The notes under the pieces are model-generated. The model was not told the origin of the DNA. It saw only the letters and a program-made list of their open reading frames with translations, and ran no database searches. 64,000 nt of DNA from JAYEHL01 sp041653935 (GTDB taxonomy: Bacteria; Chloroflexota; Dehalococcoidia; E44-bin15). The position numbers and the translations under genes were made by a program. Positions 8,562-16,712 of the stretch are shown here, one piece after another. The stretch lies in assembly GCA_041653935.1 (NCBI GenBank), contig JBAZEO010000002.1:372001-436000 (forward strand), in the 5' to 3' direction. Positions within the stretch are counted from its first letter, which is position 1; the number at the start of each line of letters is the position of its first letter.

Positions 8562-8618
8562 ATGAGTAATGGTATTACACAAAGTGATTATACTATGCAC
8601 TACAGGAAGAAGTGCTGA
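8562..8618 (+). CDS. Possible 18-residue leader or precursor peptide
   Basis: A short frame, ATG to TGA, lies between the promoter candidate and the methyltransferase and ends with basic residues and a Cys. There is no clear ribosome binding site. It is listed because radical SAM/SPASM enzymes often act on a short peptide encoded nearby; evidence that it is translated is weak. Confidence 0.15.
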   Translation: MSNGITQSDYTMHYRKKC

Positions 8619-8644
8619 TATCTGCAACGAGGAGGTACAAAGAA

Positions 8645-9343
8645 ATGAGCAATAGTAGATACTCTCAACGGTTATATATAATTAATCATATTGCAGAGTA
8701 TTTAACTGATTTACATGAAAAAATTAATGAACAGTTTGAGGTTACAATATTGGGGAAAAGGTTCATTGTTTGTCCCGGTGTATTCTCTCCTATCGGAACC
8801 TCCAGCGAGTTTCTATCTAGTAACTTGCTTATTAACCATGGGGATACAGTGTTGGATTTGGGAACAGGTGTAGGTATACAAGCAGTAATTGCTGCGGAGA
8901 AGGCTAAGAAAGTTGTTGCCACCGATATTAATAAAGAAGCGCTGGTTTGTGCAAAAATGAATGTGGAAAATAACTATTTGGCGGATAAGGTTGAAATTCG
9001 ATACGGCGATTTATTGGAACCAATTGGTGATGGGGAACAATTCGATGTTATCATTTGGAGCCCGCCCTTCCTTCCCTTATCTCCTTGTAGAGTTCTTGAT
9101 AAGGGATGGTGTTGTGGAAATAATGATGATTTAATAATGAGGTTTTTTGCTCATGTAAAAAATCACCTCACTTCTAATGGCAGAATAGAAATCTTCTATT
9201 CTACATTAGGGAATATGGCCTATTTATTGTCAAAGGCTACTAGCGCAGGTTTTAATGTAAGTCTTGTGGCTACACATATAATACCAGAACATCCCGAGAA
9301 ACTATTGGTGCTTTTATTCCAAGTAGAAAATCAAAACAATTAA
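8645..9343 (+). CDS. Class I SAM-dependent methyltransferase (small domain, HemK/RsmC-like)
   Basis: The 232-residue protein starts at ATG 8645, about 9 nt after GAGGAGG; an upstream in-frame GTG at 8612 would bury this site. Motif I is LDLGTGVGIQ, the acidic motif II is VATDINKEA, and motif IV is WSPPF, of the N/D/S-PP-Y/F type used by enzymes that methylate amide or exocyclic amino nitrogens. A variable N-terminal 70 residues may recognise the substrate. It lies 38 bp upstream of a radical SAM/SPASM gene and probably shares its transcript, so the target may be the same peptide or protein. AT content is much higher than in the flanking catabolic genes. Confidence 0.8.
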   Translation: MSNSRYSQRLYIINHIAEYLTDLHEKINEQFEVTILGKRFIVCPGVFSPIGTSSEFLSSNLLINHGDTVLDLGTGVGIQAVIAAEKAKKVVATDINKEALVCAKMNVENNYLADKVEIRYGDLLEPIGDGEQFDVIIWSPPFLPLSPCRVLDKGWCCGNNDDLIMRFFAHVKNHLTSNGRIEIFYSTLGNMAYLLSKATSAGFNVSLVATHIIPEHPEKLLVLLFQVENQNN

Positions 9344-9381
9344 GGTATTGCTCTGCATTTTAGAATCAGGAGGGATAGGAT

Positions 9382-10479
9382 ATGAGTTGCTGTGGTAATC
9401 TTGTTCCAGCAAACGAGACAAACATTTTAAGCCTTCAGTGTATATTGACTTCTGAATGTCAAAATTCATGTAAGCATTGCTATGTTGATAAGGACGATAC
9501 CCAAAGGATGACCTTTAGCTTATGTAAGAATCTGGTTGACAATTTCAAACAGACTCTTAATAAGATGAATAAAGATGGAAGGTTAATCTTTACGGGTGGT
9601 GATCCATTAATGCACCCCGACTTTTTCAAAATCTTAGAATATACGCGTTCCCAATTGAGTGATGTGAAGATTCACATTCTAGGGAATCCAGAAATGTTAA
9701 CGGATAGCATTATACACAGATTGAAAGAGTTTGCGGACTCATATCAACTCAGTCTTGATGGATTAGAAAATACACATGATTCCATAAGACATATAGGTAG
9801 TTTTAGAGACACTTTAGAAAAGATGGACTTGTTAATAGAGCATGGAATAGAAGTTGTAATAAGGACAACAATGAATAGGCTTAACTTAAGTGAAATACCT
9901 GATATTTATGATCTTGTGTTTAAAAGAGGGGCGGAAGTGTTTAGCATTCACCGCTTTGTGCCAGTTGGTGCTGGTAGGTTTTCAAAAGATCTTGCAGAGA
10001 TTAACCCAGATAAATATAGGAGGCTTCTCCTTCGAGTATATGATCATCACCTTCAACACCAAGGAATACACTGTAAACTAATAGTGAAAGAGCCTTTGTG
10101 GAAGCTGCTTGAGATGGAAGAAGGAATACGAGAAACAGATGATTTGATCTTCAACGATTGTGTACCCGGTAAATATTTCTGTGCGCTTCCTAACGGTGAG
10201 TTTTTAATATGCAGGATGCTGCCGATTAGTGTCGGGAAGGCCTCTGAAGGTGGAATTGACCAAATCTTAAAGTCATCGTCTGTCATTGAACAAATGAAGA
10301 GAGTGGATTTATTGGAAGAATGTGGTGATTGTGAACTGAGAGAATCTTGTGGAGGATGTAGGGCAATGGCTTATGAGGTTCATGGGAATTACTACTCACC
10401 TGATCCTTACTGTTGGAAGATAGCACAAAAATTAAAATCCAAAGAATACAGCAGCTCTTCCGAATACTATAACAAATAG
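9382..10479 (+). CDS. Radical SAM/SPASM domain protein (peptide-modifying type)
   Basis: The 365-residue enzyme starts at ATG 9382 behind AGGAGGG. Residues C26, C30 and C33 form the CxxxCxxC site for the SAM-binding [4Fe-4S] cluster. The glycine-rich SAM motif is FTGGDPL. The C-terminal SPASM region has CVPGKYFC, a Cys in LICRMLP, then CGDCELRESCGGC and a final Cys, enough for two auxiliary clusters. SPASM enzymes mostly modify ribosomal peptides or protein side chains. The N-terminal MSCCG is unusual. It is paired with the methyltransferase upstream. No convincing precursor peptide was found; the 280 bp between its stop and the terminator is the first place to search. Confidence 0.85.
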   Translation: MSCCGNLVPANETNILSLQCILTSECQNSCKHCYVDKDDTQRMTFSLCKNLVDNFKQTLNKMNKDGRLIFTGGDPLMHPDFFKILEYTRSQLSDVKIHILGNPEMLTDSIIHRLKEFADSYQLSLDGLENTHDSIRHIGSFRDTLEKMDLLIEHGIEVVIRTTMNRLNLSEIPDIYDLVFKRGAEVFSIHRFVPVGAGRFSKDLAEINPDKYRRLLLRVYDHHLQHQGIHCKLIVKEPLWKLLEMEEGIRETDDLIFNDCVPGKYFCALPNGEFLICRMLPISVGKASEGGIDQILKSSSVIEQMKRVDLLEECGDCELRESCGGCRAMAYEVHGNYYSPDPYCWKIAQKLKSKEYSSSSEYYNK

Positions 10480-10766
10480 GATGATTAGATAACTGCAGAT
10501 AAGAATATTTCTAGGTTTATACTGCACGTGCTTAATGGAAGTCATTGAAATTTGTATGCTTTTTCTAATCGCACAGCAGTTGTTACTAATAATGATGGCG
10601 TACAATCCGCACATTCAACACAGATACATAGCTAGAAAGCAAAAGGTAGTATACCTCTCTGGGTTTTGCCGTCGGGGCAAAGGTTACTGTACCAACCAAC
10701 GAGGGAATTATAGTGAGAGTTCCGGCAAAGAAAGAAGATGGCGCTTGATGCTTACATAAATCAGTT
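10480..10766 (+). other. Unexplained transcribed stretch between radical SAM gene and terminator
   Basis: This 287-bp stretch lies upstream of a strong terminator, so it is probably part of the operon transcript. Two overlapping possibilities are seen: a 74-codon frame (10535-10759) without a ribosome binding site, and in another frame an open tail of about 31 codons (about 10656-10749) that reads like a genuine protein C-terminus (V-G-A-K-V-T-V-P-T-N then a basic end). The second has a stop codon just before it and no start, so it may be a gene remnant. Confidence 0.35.
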
Positions 10767-10802
10767 AAGGCTGGGTATCAACGCTATACCCAGCCTTTTT
10801 TT
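10767..10802 (+). terminator. Strong Rho-independent terminator of the island operon
   Basis: A perfect 12-bp stem (10767-10778 with 10786-10797) with a 7-nt loop runs into seven T. It lies about 290 bp after the radical SAM stop codon. Confidence 0.9.
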
Positions 10803-10922
10803 CTGCCCAATTGAACATTCGCACTTACGTGTCCCAGGTGACGCACGTTTGAACGTTTGTGGTCAAGCTCATGAATCAACGAAATCTCATTGAACATGGC
10901 ACATAGAAGCAAGGTCAAGAAC

Positions 10923-10951
10923 CGGAGGATTCTAATTCAGAGTGCTACTGT
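10923..10951. repeat. 29-bp direct repeat, right copy
   Basis: It is the partner of 8415-8443 (28/29 identical, same orientation). It lies after the terminator of the radical SAM operon and before the minus-strand surface-protein gene. Confidence 0.8.
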
Positions 10952-11017
10952 CTTAGTGAGGAACATCAATAGCTACAAATTACGATTTGGCGTATACAAC
11001 TATACTGCTGATAATCG

Positions 11018-12558
11018 CTATGGAATAGTCTTCCCACAATGGTTGCAATAATTATTGTCACTACGAATTGTTTTCTTGCAATGAGGGCATTTTGTCAGAA
11101 ATGGTGTTTGTGAAGATACAGGTACGTGTATTTTCCTTCGGCGGCGATAGCCAATGAAAACCAGAACTGCTAGCAGCGCAGTAATTATGATGGCAATGAT
11201 AGCTCCTTCCCCCGATGCAGCAGTAGATTGATTAGACGTTGTAGAACTAGAACCTGGAATTGTCCGTGGCTCCCACTTATCACCCACACGATCGAAGTAA
11301 ACCCTTTTATTTAAATCACTCGAACTGCCAATCCAAAACTCGGTAGAGCCAGAGTAGTAATCAGCCCACTCATTGTATAGATCATTGAAGTTGAAACCCC
11401 AATTGTTGAAAGTAGTACAAAGGCTATAGTATTCAGAATCACTACACAGCAAGCTTGTGGGTTTTCCAGATACTACTGTTGGTGATGTTTGCGTTGGTTC
11501 TAGAGTAACCTGAGGAACAAGAGTGGGAGTGGGAGTAGGAGTAGGTGTAGGTGTAGGTGTTACTGGCGTAGGCGTCATAAAACTTCCTGTGAGCGTAACC
11601 GAGAGGTTATAGCTCTGCCCACTCCCAGTCGCTGTGACCTCAAAATAATAGGTGCCGGAAACAGCGGGCACGAATTTTATACTCCATGCAGAAGAAGAAC
11701 CAGTATAGAAAGCCTGAGAGTAAGATGAAGTCGCGAAAGAGGTGGAGCCGGGATTAGCTAATATGAAATAGAGGTAGGAACTATGGCCGGTAACAGAAAA
11801 CTGCACTTCCTGCCCGGCAACCAGGCTCACAGCATAGACATCCCGGGGNNNNNNNNNNAAGATGAAGTCGCGAAAGAGGTGGAGCCGGGATTAGCTAATA
11901 TGAAATAGAGGTAGGAACTATGGCCGGTAACAGAAAACTGCACTTCCTGCCCGGCAACCAGGCTCACAGCATAGACATCCCGGGGCTTGGTTTTAGAGTC
12001 CAACACAGAGGTGCAACTGCTTCCCAGGGCAAGCGCTGTCCCGGGTATTTCGGTAGCCACTGAGCCATCCCCATAAACCACTCCCGTGGATGTAGCTGCG
12101 ATGGTATAGCTCTGCCCACTCCCAGTCGCTGTGACCTCAAAATAATAGGTGCCGGAAACAGCGGGCACGAATTTTATACTCCATGCAGAAGAAGAACCAG
12201 TATAGAAAGCCTGAGAGTAAGATGAAGTCGCGAAAGAGGTGGAGCCGGGATTAGCTAATATGAAATAGAGGTAGGAACTATGGCCGGTAACAGAAAACTG
12301 CACTTCCTGCCCGGCAACCAGGCTCACAGCATAGACATCCCGGGGTTTAGTGCTAGAGTCCACCATAGAGGCGCGGCTGCTTCCCAGGGCAAGCGCTGTC
12401 CCGGGTATTTCGGTAGCCACTGAGCCATCCCCATAAACCACGCCGGAGGTAAAGGCCATCAAAATAGGAATAAAAAACAATAATACAGGCATTAGGTAGA
12501 AAAACTTTTGCAACCTGCTTTTTGCTCGCACCTGACTCATTATGTGTGAAATCGGCAT
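11018..12558 (-). CDS. Repetitive surface protein: PPC-like tandem repeats, TP-rich linker, membrane anchor, zinc ribbon (contains assembly gap)
   Basis: Ten N at 11849-11858 interrupt the gene, so its true length and frame across the gap are unknown. From the N-terminus: a hydrophobic segment near residues 15-35 (signal peptide or anchor), at least three near-identical copies of a roughly 120-residue unit resembling bacterial pre-peptidase C-terminal beta-sandwich domains (each with DVYAVSLVAGQEVQF and SGTYYFEVTATGSGQSY), a Thr-Pro repeat linker, a short unrecognised domain, a transmembrane helix (AIIAIIITALLAVLVFIGY), an RRRRK stop-transfer signal and a terminal CPHCKK...CNHC zinc ribbon. 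The repeats should lie outside and the ribbon in the cytoplasm. It is the last gene of the vWA/PP2C/kinase operon. The start ATG 12558 is uncertain. Confidence 0.75.
11590..12444. repeat. 360-bp in-frame tandem repeats, collapsed by assembly
   Basis: The unit has a period of exactly 360 bp where measurable (11984 versus 12344), coding for 120 residues. Copies are nearly identical in DNA: about 240 nt left of the gap (11606-11848) repeats without visible change at 12102-12344. The gap sits inside the array, so the copy number is unknown. Confidence 0.85.
11849..11858. other. Assembly gap (10 N) inside a tandem-repeat gene
   Basis: Ten undetermined bases, with the same repeat sequence on both sides. 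The gap length is probably a placeholder. Confidence 0.98.
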
Positions 12559-12648
12559 CCTCTTCAAGCCTTGATAAATCGGGTATGATTCAATGACACA
12601 GAAATGAAATGAACAATCCAACACGCTCTTATAAATGAGAGTGACATC

Positions 12649-13797
12649 CTATTGCTTGGCACCACACACCTGACAGAATAAAGATTCCCCCGGTATATTG
12701 TCACCGCACCGTTTGCATTGTACGGGCTTGAGAAATTCAGCACACTTATGGCAAAATAGATTGATGGAATCATTCGATTGGCCACAGCTCGAACACTTTA
12801 TCTCAGTTAAAGCGGGAGTCATATCCACTGGACTGACCTGTCCCTGTAATGTTACTTTTATGGGAGAGGGTTTTTTAGGAGGATTTTTACTTGGGGTAGG
12901 CGTAAAAGGTATATTATTTAATATAGATTCCAGGTCTGGTATCTGTGTTGGCGGCTTTAGACATAAATCATTTAGAATGTCTGCTAGTTTTGCCACCATC
13001 GGATCGCGGTTAGCCTTAAGTCGGCGCAGACAGTCAGATTTTGCTGGCTCCGAGAAATCCGATTGTGTAAGGATGAGGTTCTCTCCTGTATAGAAGCGTC
13101 TCCACAACTCAGGCTCCGCTGCCAACGCTAGTAAGCTAAGATAAACAACAAGTGCTGCAAAGCTATCAAGATTATCATCGTAATTATCCTCAGCACGTTT
13201 CGGATGCACATAGTTGGGATGGCCTAACTCCGGGCTCTTCTCTCCACTAAGAGAAGGAATAAACATGGGATCATAATCAACGAGTCTAATCAGGCCGCTT
13301 TGATCAACGAGCACGTTGCCATGTTGCAGGTCGCCATGCGCCATGTGTGCCCCCCGCAACCCTGCCACTGCTCCACGCCACTGGGCAGCGAGATGCCTAA
13401 GCGTCTCGGGATTATTCAAATGTCGTTCTACAAAGATGTCTAGTGTTTCACCTTCCACCCATTCCATTTTGACAATAGGAAACCAGCGCCCGCTGATTTG
13501 AATTCCTTTTGCAATATACTCAAATCCGGTCAACTGCTGTAGCCAAAGGCCCGCTAGGTGCTGCGTTAGGAGGTCATAGCGGCGCTGCTGATCATTAACC
13601 TCGCGCAAGAAGCATCGCACAGCAAAGTTTTCAACTCCAGTTTCGATCTTGAATACGCAGGCAAAGTTGCCGGATGCTATCCTCGGTAGTCCCAGGTTGT
13701 TAGGTGCAGGTTGACCACCAGACAAGGATAGATCACGAAAACAGGAGCGAGGGTTTTGAATTGCTCCCTGATATTCATCAGACGCAGGCCATGACAT
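12649..13797 (-). CDS. Protein kinase-like protein with C-terminal double zinc ribbon (TerY-P kinase)
   Basis: The 382-residue protein starts at ATG 13797 behind GGGAG. Residues about 40-260 form a protein-kinase fold: Gly-rich ASGNFACVF, catalytic loop HGDLQHGN (D156, N161) and LVDYDP in the place of DFG. The ATP-binding lysine of the VAIK motif reads AVRC, with Arg61. A Pro-rich linker leads to two C-terminal CxxC...CxxC zinc ribbons (last 50 residues). Kinases fused to zinc ribbons, next to a PP2C phosphatase and a TerY-type vWA protein, form the TerY-P triad described by comparative genomics. Both partners lie directly upstream here. It is probably a cytosolic signalling component; the lysine replacement raises the chance of altered or lost activity. 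Confidence 0.82.
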   Translation of the reverse strand: MSWPASDEYQGAIQNPRSCFRDLSLSGGQPAPNNLGLPRIASGNFACVFKIETGVENFAVRCFLREVNDQQRRYDLLTQHLAGLWLQQLTGFEYIAKGIQISGRWFPIVKMEWVEGETLDIFVERHLNNPETLRHLAAQWRGAVAGLRGAHMAHGDLQHGNVLVDQSGLIRLVDYDPMFIPSLSGEKSPELGHPNYVHPKRAEDNYDDNLDSFAALVVYLSLLALAAEPELWRRFYTGENLILTQSDFSEPAKSDCLRRLKANRDPMVAKLADILNDLCLKPPTQIPDLESILNNIPFTPTPSKNPPKKPSPIKVTLQGQVSPVDMTPALTEIKCSSCGQSNDSINLFCHKCAEFLKPVQCKRCGDNIPGESLFCQVCGAKQ

Positions 13798-13848
13798 TTT
13801 AACTCCCAACCTTCTCGTTTCAATTAAACGTTAGATCAGCAACAAAAC

Positions 13849-14616
13849 CTAAGCCGCCTCAATGTGAATAGTAATAAGAGTCATATCATCATTGTTTACC
13901 AGATTTTCAGTAAGCAACTTGGCTATAAGGCTTTCAAACTCTTCCTTAGTTTCTAGTTTTCCTATTACAAGCCAAGGTTTTGCCCCATTCTCACATTGAT
14001 TGAGGAACCATTTACCAAGAGCATCGCTGCAAAGGAAGAAAACATCACCTATCCGCCAGTTACCATTCTTAATTTTAATAGCATCCTTTACAATTTGATC
14101 TGTCGCCGGATTGCTGCTGACCTGTATAGGACGTCTGCCGAATTCATCTGAATGCGCAAGTGGGAATGCTAATTTCAAACTGTCATCGCGCACCTGAAGC
14201 AAAACGCAATCACCAATAGCTAAAGCACGCCAGCGACCTGTGTTGCCCAATGATGTCGCCCCACCTATCTCAAGTCCTACGAAGGAGGCAAAGGCACCAG
14301 CTTTCGCCTTTGCCTCAGCAAACCATGGGAGTACACTCCAGTTTATACTCTCATGCCAAGTCTTCTGCAAAGGTTTAAGCCATTCTAGGAAAAGGCTATT
14401 ACTGCTCCACACTCTCGTTTTTGGTTTTAAACAGGAGGGGTCAGCAACGAAAGCTTCCACCAGTAGGTTTGCCCACTCTTTAGCATAGGAGGCTTCAGTG
14501 GCTCCATCGGCAATAGCAAACAACCCTCTATCTGGATCGAAAGAGAGCGCATCTTCATATTCTTCGGGTTTATTCCCAGCCTTAGCAGCCCCGAATTCTT
14601 GAATCTTCGGTTTCAT
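13849..14616 (-). CDS. PP2C-family serine/threonine phosphatase (TerY-P triad)
   Basis: The 255-residue protein has the PP2C start: EDALSFDPDRGLFAIADGATEA, containing the metal-binding acidic residues and the DG motif, then a WRALAIGDC segment and the closing NDDMTLITI block with another metal ligand. The family removes phosphate from Ser/Thr. It starts 3 nt after the stop of the vWA gene and is followed 51 bp later by the kinase gene, so it most likely reverses that kinase's phosphorylations. The N-terminal residues EFGAAKAGNKPEEYEDA fit the subfamily in vWA/kinase clusters. Confidence 0.82.
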   Translation of the reverse strand: MKPKIQEFGAAKAGNKPEEYEDALSFDPDRGLFAIADGATEASYAKEWANLLVEAFVADPSCLKPKTRVWSSNSLFLEWLKPLQKTWHESINWSVLPWFAEAKAKAGAFASFVGLEIGGATSLGNTGRWRALAIGDCVLLQVRDDSLKLAFPLAHSDEFGRRPIQVSSNPATDQIVKDAIKIKNGNWRIGDVFFLCSDALGKWFLNQCENGAKPWLVIGKLETKEEFESLIAKLLTENLVNNDDMTLITIHIEAA

Positions 14617-14619
14617 TTT

Positions 14620-15462
14620 CTAACGTAACGATAAGTTAGCAGGTAATGTTCCGATATTAATAAATCCGATAAGTTTTACTAGGTCAGCATTGAAAGCAAA
14701 ACCACGTGATTGATTCCCCACCTTAAATCCTTCGCTCTGCGCTGCTTTGACAAGATCTTCGGGTAGAATAGACGACATGTTGAAAAGCATACGGGCTACT
14801 TCGTCTGGCAATCCTTTTTCACTGTCTGGGAACATTATAGGTGCTGCAGACGTTGCGGAGATATGGCAATTGAATAGCAGAACGTTCCCCTCTTGTGTGT
14901 TCAGACTAGTTAGTTTCTGCGCAGGTCCGGTAGGAGGGACTGTGGAAGTTGAATTGCCATCTGTAATATTAATAACAATAGGAGGATATGAACTAGCATG
15001 TGATTGCACCCAGTCTTGTATAATACGATAGGCATTGTCCAAAGCTTCACTCATAGGTGTGCCTCCGTTGCTGACAGGGTAAAACCAGACGGGAAACTTT
15101 ACCGGCTGTTGTGCAGTGCCTCCAATTCCGTCATATGTTGTCTGCATGCGATCTTCGACCTTGGCTGGGTGATTTGCTACCTCGCTTATCGGAACAATAT
15201 CACGACCACTCAACGCGCCTCCGAACGCAGGGCCAACACCGCTTTCGCCGTAACCTATTACTCCTACATCAAAATAGTCGCGGACTTTATCCCCCTTGCT
15301 ACATCTGTTGACGAGATTCTGGAGTAGTCTGTTTATGGCATCGGCGACACCTTCAGATTTCTTCTTCGCAACATCGCCACCAAACGTTTCGCACATAGAC
15401 CCGGACTGATCGATTAGGAATAGCATACAACCTGGTTTTGCTCTGCTAATTTCTCTTGGCAT
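14620..15462 (-). CDS. vWA-domain protein (TerY-like)
   Basis: The 280-residue protein starts at ATG 15462, behind GGGGGA; longer in-frame starts have no site. It is essentially one von Willebrand factor A domain with a complete metal-ion-dependent adhesion site: DQSGSM (D18-x-S-x-S), a Thr in GGTAQ/GGTPMSEAL and an Asp in NITDGNST. No signal peptide is seen, so it should be cytosolic and bind partners through Mg2+. TerY-type proteins accompany PP2C and kinase-zinc-ribbon genes, exactly as seen downstream. It was probably the first member of the ancestral triad; two small genes precede it here. Confidence 0.85.
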   Translation of the reverse strand: MPREISRAKPGCMLFLIDQSGSMCETFGGDVAKKKSEGVADAINRLLQNLVNRCSKGDKVRDYFDVGVIGYGESGVGPAFGGALSGRDIVPISEVANHPAKVEDRMQTTYDGIGGTAQQPVKFPVWFYPVSNGGTPMSEALDNAYRIIQDWVQSHASSYPPIVINITDGNSTSTVPPTGPAQKLTSLNTQEGNVLLFNCHISATSAAPIMFPDSEKGLPDEVARMLFNMSSILPEDLVKAAQSEGFKVGNQSRGFAFNADLVKLIGFINIGTLPANLSLR

Positions 15463-15664
15463 GACAATACTTCCCCCTTTCTTCTCTAAAATTTGAATAT
15501 GGTTTTTCACTCCTGATCGCAATTTCTAAGTCTTCTTTACTTCAGCCAATAACTTTTAGTAATCGGAGTATATCACGAATTGCAACTCTTACTTAGTTAT
15601 TTTAGATCCCCGCTATTACTTTTAGAAGATAATACCTCGTTTTCCATGGAGGTATCTCTCGTTA

Positions 15665-16075
15665 TTATCTTCTTCTTACCCTAAGAGATGCTCCAGTTGT
15701 CAAATTCTTACCTCCTGACAAATGAAGTACTGAATCACGAATTTGTCCCTCCGCCACTATGTAGTCTCCTACCTTTACGTGATTACTTATGTACCCCTTA
15801 CTTCTCACAGGTTGCAAGTTCTGGTTACTATCCCGAATCCTGAAATATTGCACTGGAATTTGTGTTCGGCCACGACCAAACAACAGGTACCACAGGGTAA
15901 AACTACCGCCAGGAGAACGACGAGTGAACATCTGCCACATTAGATAGAAAATGCCGAGGCATGAGATGATTAGAGCCTTTATTACAAACAGAATCCAATC
16001 TCGATCGGCAGGCTCAAGACCGCCATTATCAACGCTAGTGACTATACCCTTGACTTTGTCCGTGGTTCTCCACAT
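15665..16075 (-). CDS. Small membrane-anchored protein of unknown function
   Basis: The 136-residue protein has GGAG 8 nt before ATG 16075. One clear membrane helix (about residues 27-47, LFVIKALIISCLGIFYLMW) is followed by a basic, beta-rich C-terminal half (IPVQYFRIRD ... VGDYIVAEGQIRDSVLHL) that could be an OB- or NfeD-like barrel, though this is a guess. It lies in the same orientation as the vWA/PP2C/kinase genes and just downstream of the 46-residue cysteine-rich protein. It is likely an accessory part of that operon. Confidence 0.6.
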   Translation of the reverse strand: MWRTTDKVKGIVTSVDNGGLEPADRDWILFVIKALIISCLGIFYLMWQMFTRRSPGGSFTLWYLLFGRGRTQIPVQYFRIRDSNQNLQPVRSKGYISNHVKVGDYIVAEGQIRDSVLHLSGGKNLTTGASLRVRRR

Positions 16076-16100
16076 GAATATTCTCCAAAATTAATTAGGT

Positions 16101-16241
16101 CTATTTCAATTTTGAACTATCTAGCGGGCAATTTGTTCGATATCTGGCACACTCTTTACATATAAAGTGATCTTTGCTGCATGTTTTTCCACCATATACA
16201 TCTTTTTCCTTTCCACATTCAGCACATATTCTCTTTGCCAT
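16101..16241 (-). CDS. 46-residue cysteine-rich (zinc-binding) protein
   Basis: The frame starts at ATG 16241 with an excellent AAGGAGG site 8 nt upstream, which supports it as a real gene despite its size. It has CAEC, a lone Cys at 21, a His at 25, CKEC and a final Cys, so it can bind one or two zinc ions in a treble-clef or ribbon-like fold. It heads the minus-strand operon leading to the vWA/PP2C/kinase triad. Several other proteins of that operon also carry zinc ribbons, which suggests a shared structural theme. Confidence 0.6.
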   Translation of the reverse strand: MAKRICAECGKEKDVYGGKTCSKDHFICKECARYRTNCPLDSSKLK

Positions 16242-16535
16242 GCTAAATCCTCCTTTTTTGATAATTGATTGAACACAACCTTTCTTATACTGAAATCAAC
16301 CTACATAAATATTTACGTTCTTCGACAGACTGACAATCCTGATTGGAGTTTATTATTTTGTACTCACAGTCACCCCCATGGGTTACCTTTATCAGAACCT
16401 TGTGTTTCATTATTAATCTAAGAATATAATTTTGCAAGCTATATTTAATATAATTTTATGTTCTAAACGCGCCCTCAAGCCACTTAGGGTGAATTTAAGA
16501 TATTGTACAAATACCTTTAAAATATGAGCTAAAAC
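16242..16535. other. AT-rich intergenic region upstream of the TerY-P operon
   Basis: About 290 bp with no gene seen. It must contain the promoter of the minus-strand operon; a TATAAG-like -10 on the minus strand near 16290 is the best candidate, with a poor -35. Confidence 0.4.
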
Positions 16536-16700
16536 TTAATCTCTTGGCGTTTCCCACTGCACCGGCTTCAAGGCTTCGTGCCGGTTGGCGCAAGAGTTCC
16601 CGGGCGTCTTCTTCCAGAACAACGCTGGCACACGCATCGAACTGCCATAGCCGGTTACCTTTATCGCTTGTAGCCTGACATTCTTAATTGCTATACTGAC
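16536..16700 (-). pseudogene. Possible C-terminal gene remnant
   Basis: On the minus strand an open frame runs for about 55 codons to a TAA at 16536-16538 and reads like the end of a real protein (a VTGYGSSMRVPALFWKK stretch, then CANRHEALKPV and WETPRD). The only internal ATG (16637) has no ribosome binding site, and the frame continues into the promoter region of the CoA-transferase gene at 16713. GC content is higher than the surroundings. It could be a decayed gene tail or a chance frame. Confidence 0.35.
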
Positions 16701-16712
16701 ACGGGATATAAA

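Noticed and set aside
10535..10759. 74-codon frame as a radical SAM precursor peptide
   Set aside because: No ribosome site before either possible ATG; the hydrophobic start and basic end do not look like a leader-core peptide. Kept only as an unexplained stretch.
8415..10951. Insertion sequence or transposon
   Set aside because: The flanking repeats are direct, not inverted, and no transposase or integrase is encoded between them.
11018..16241. Known anti-phage defence system
   Set aside because: The vWA/PP2C/kinase combination is explained by the TerY-P triad; no nuclease, NTPase or other effector typical of defence systems is present.
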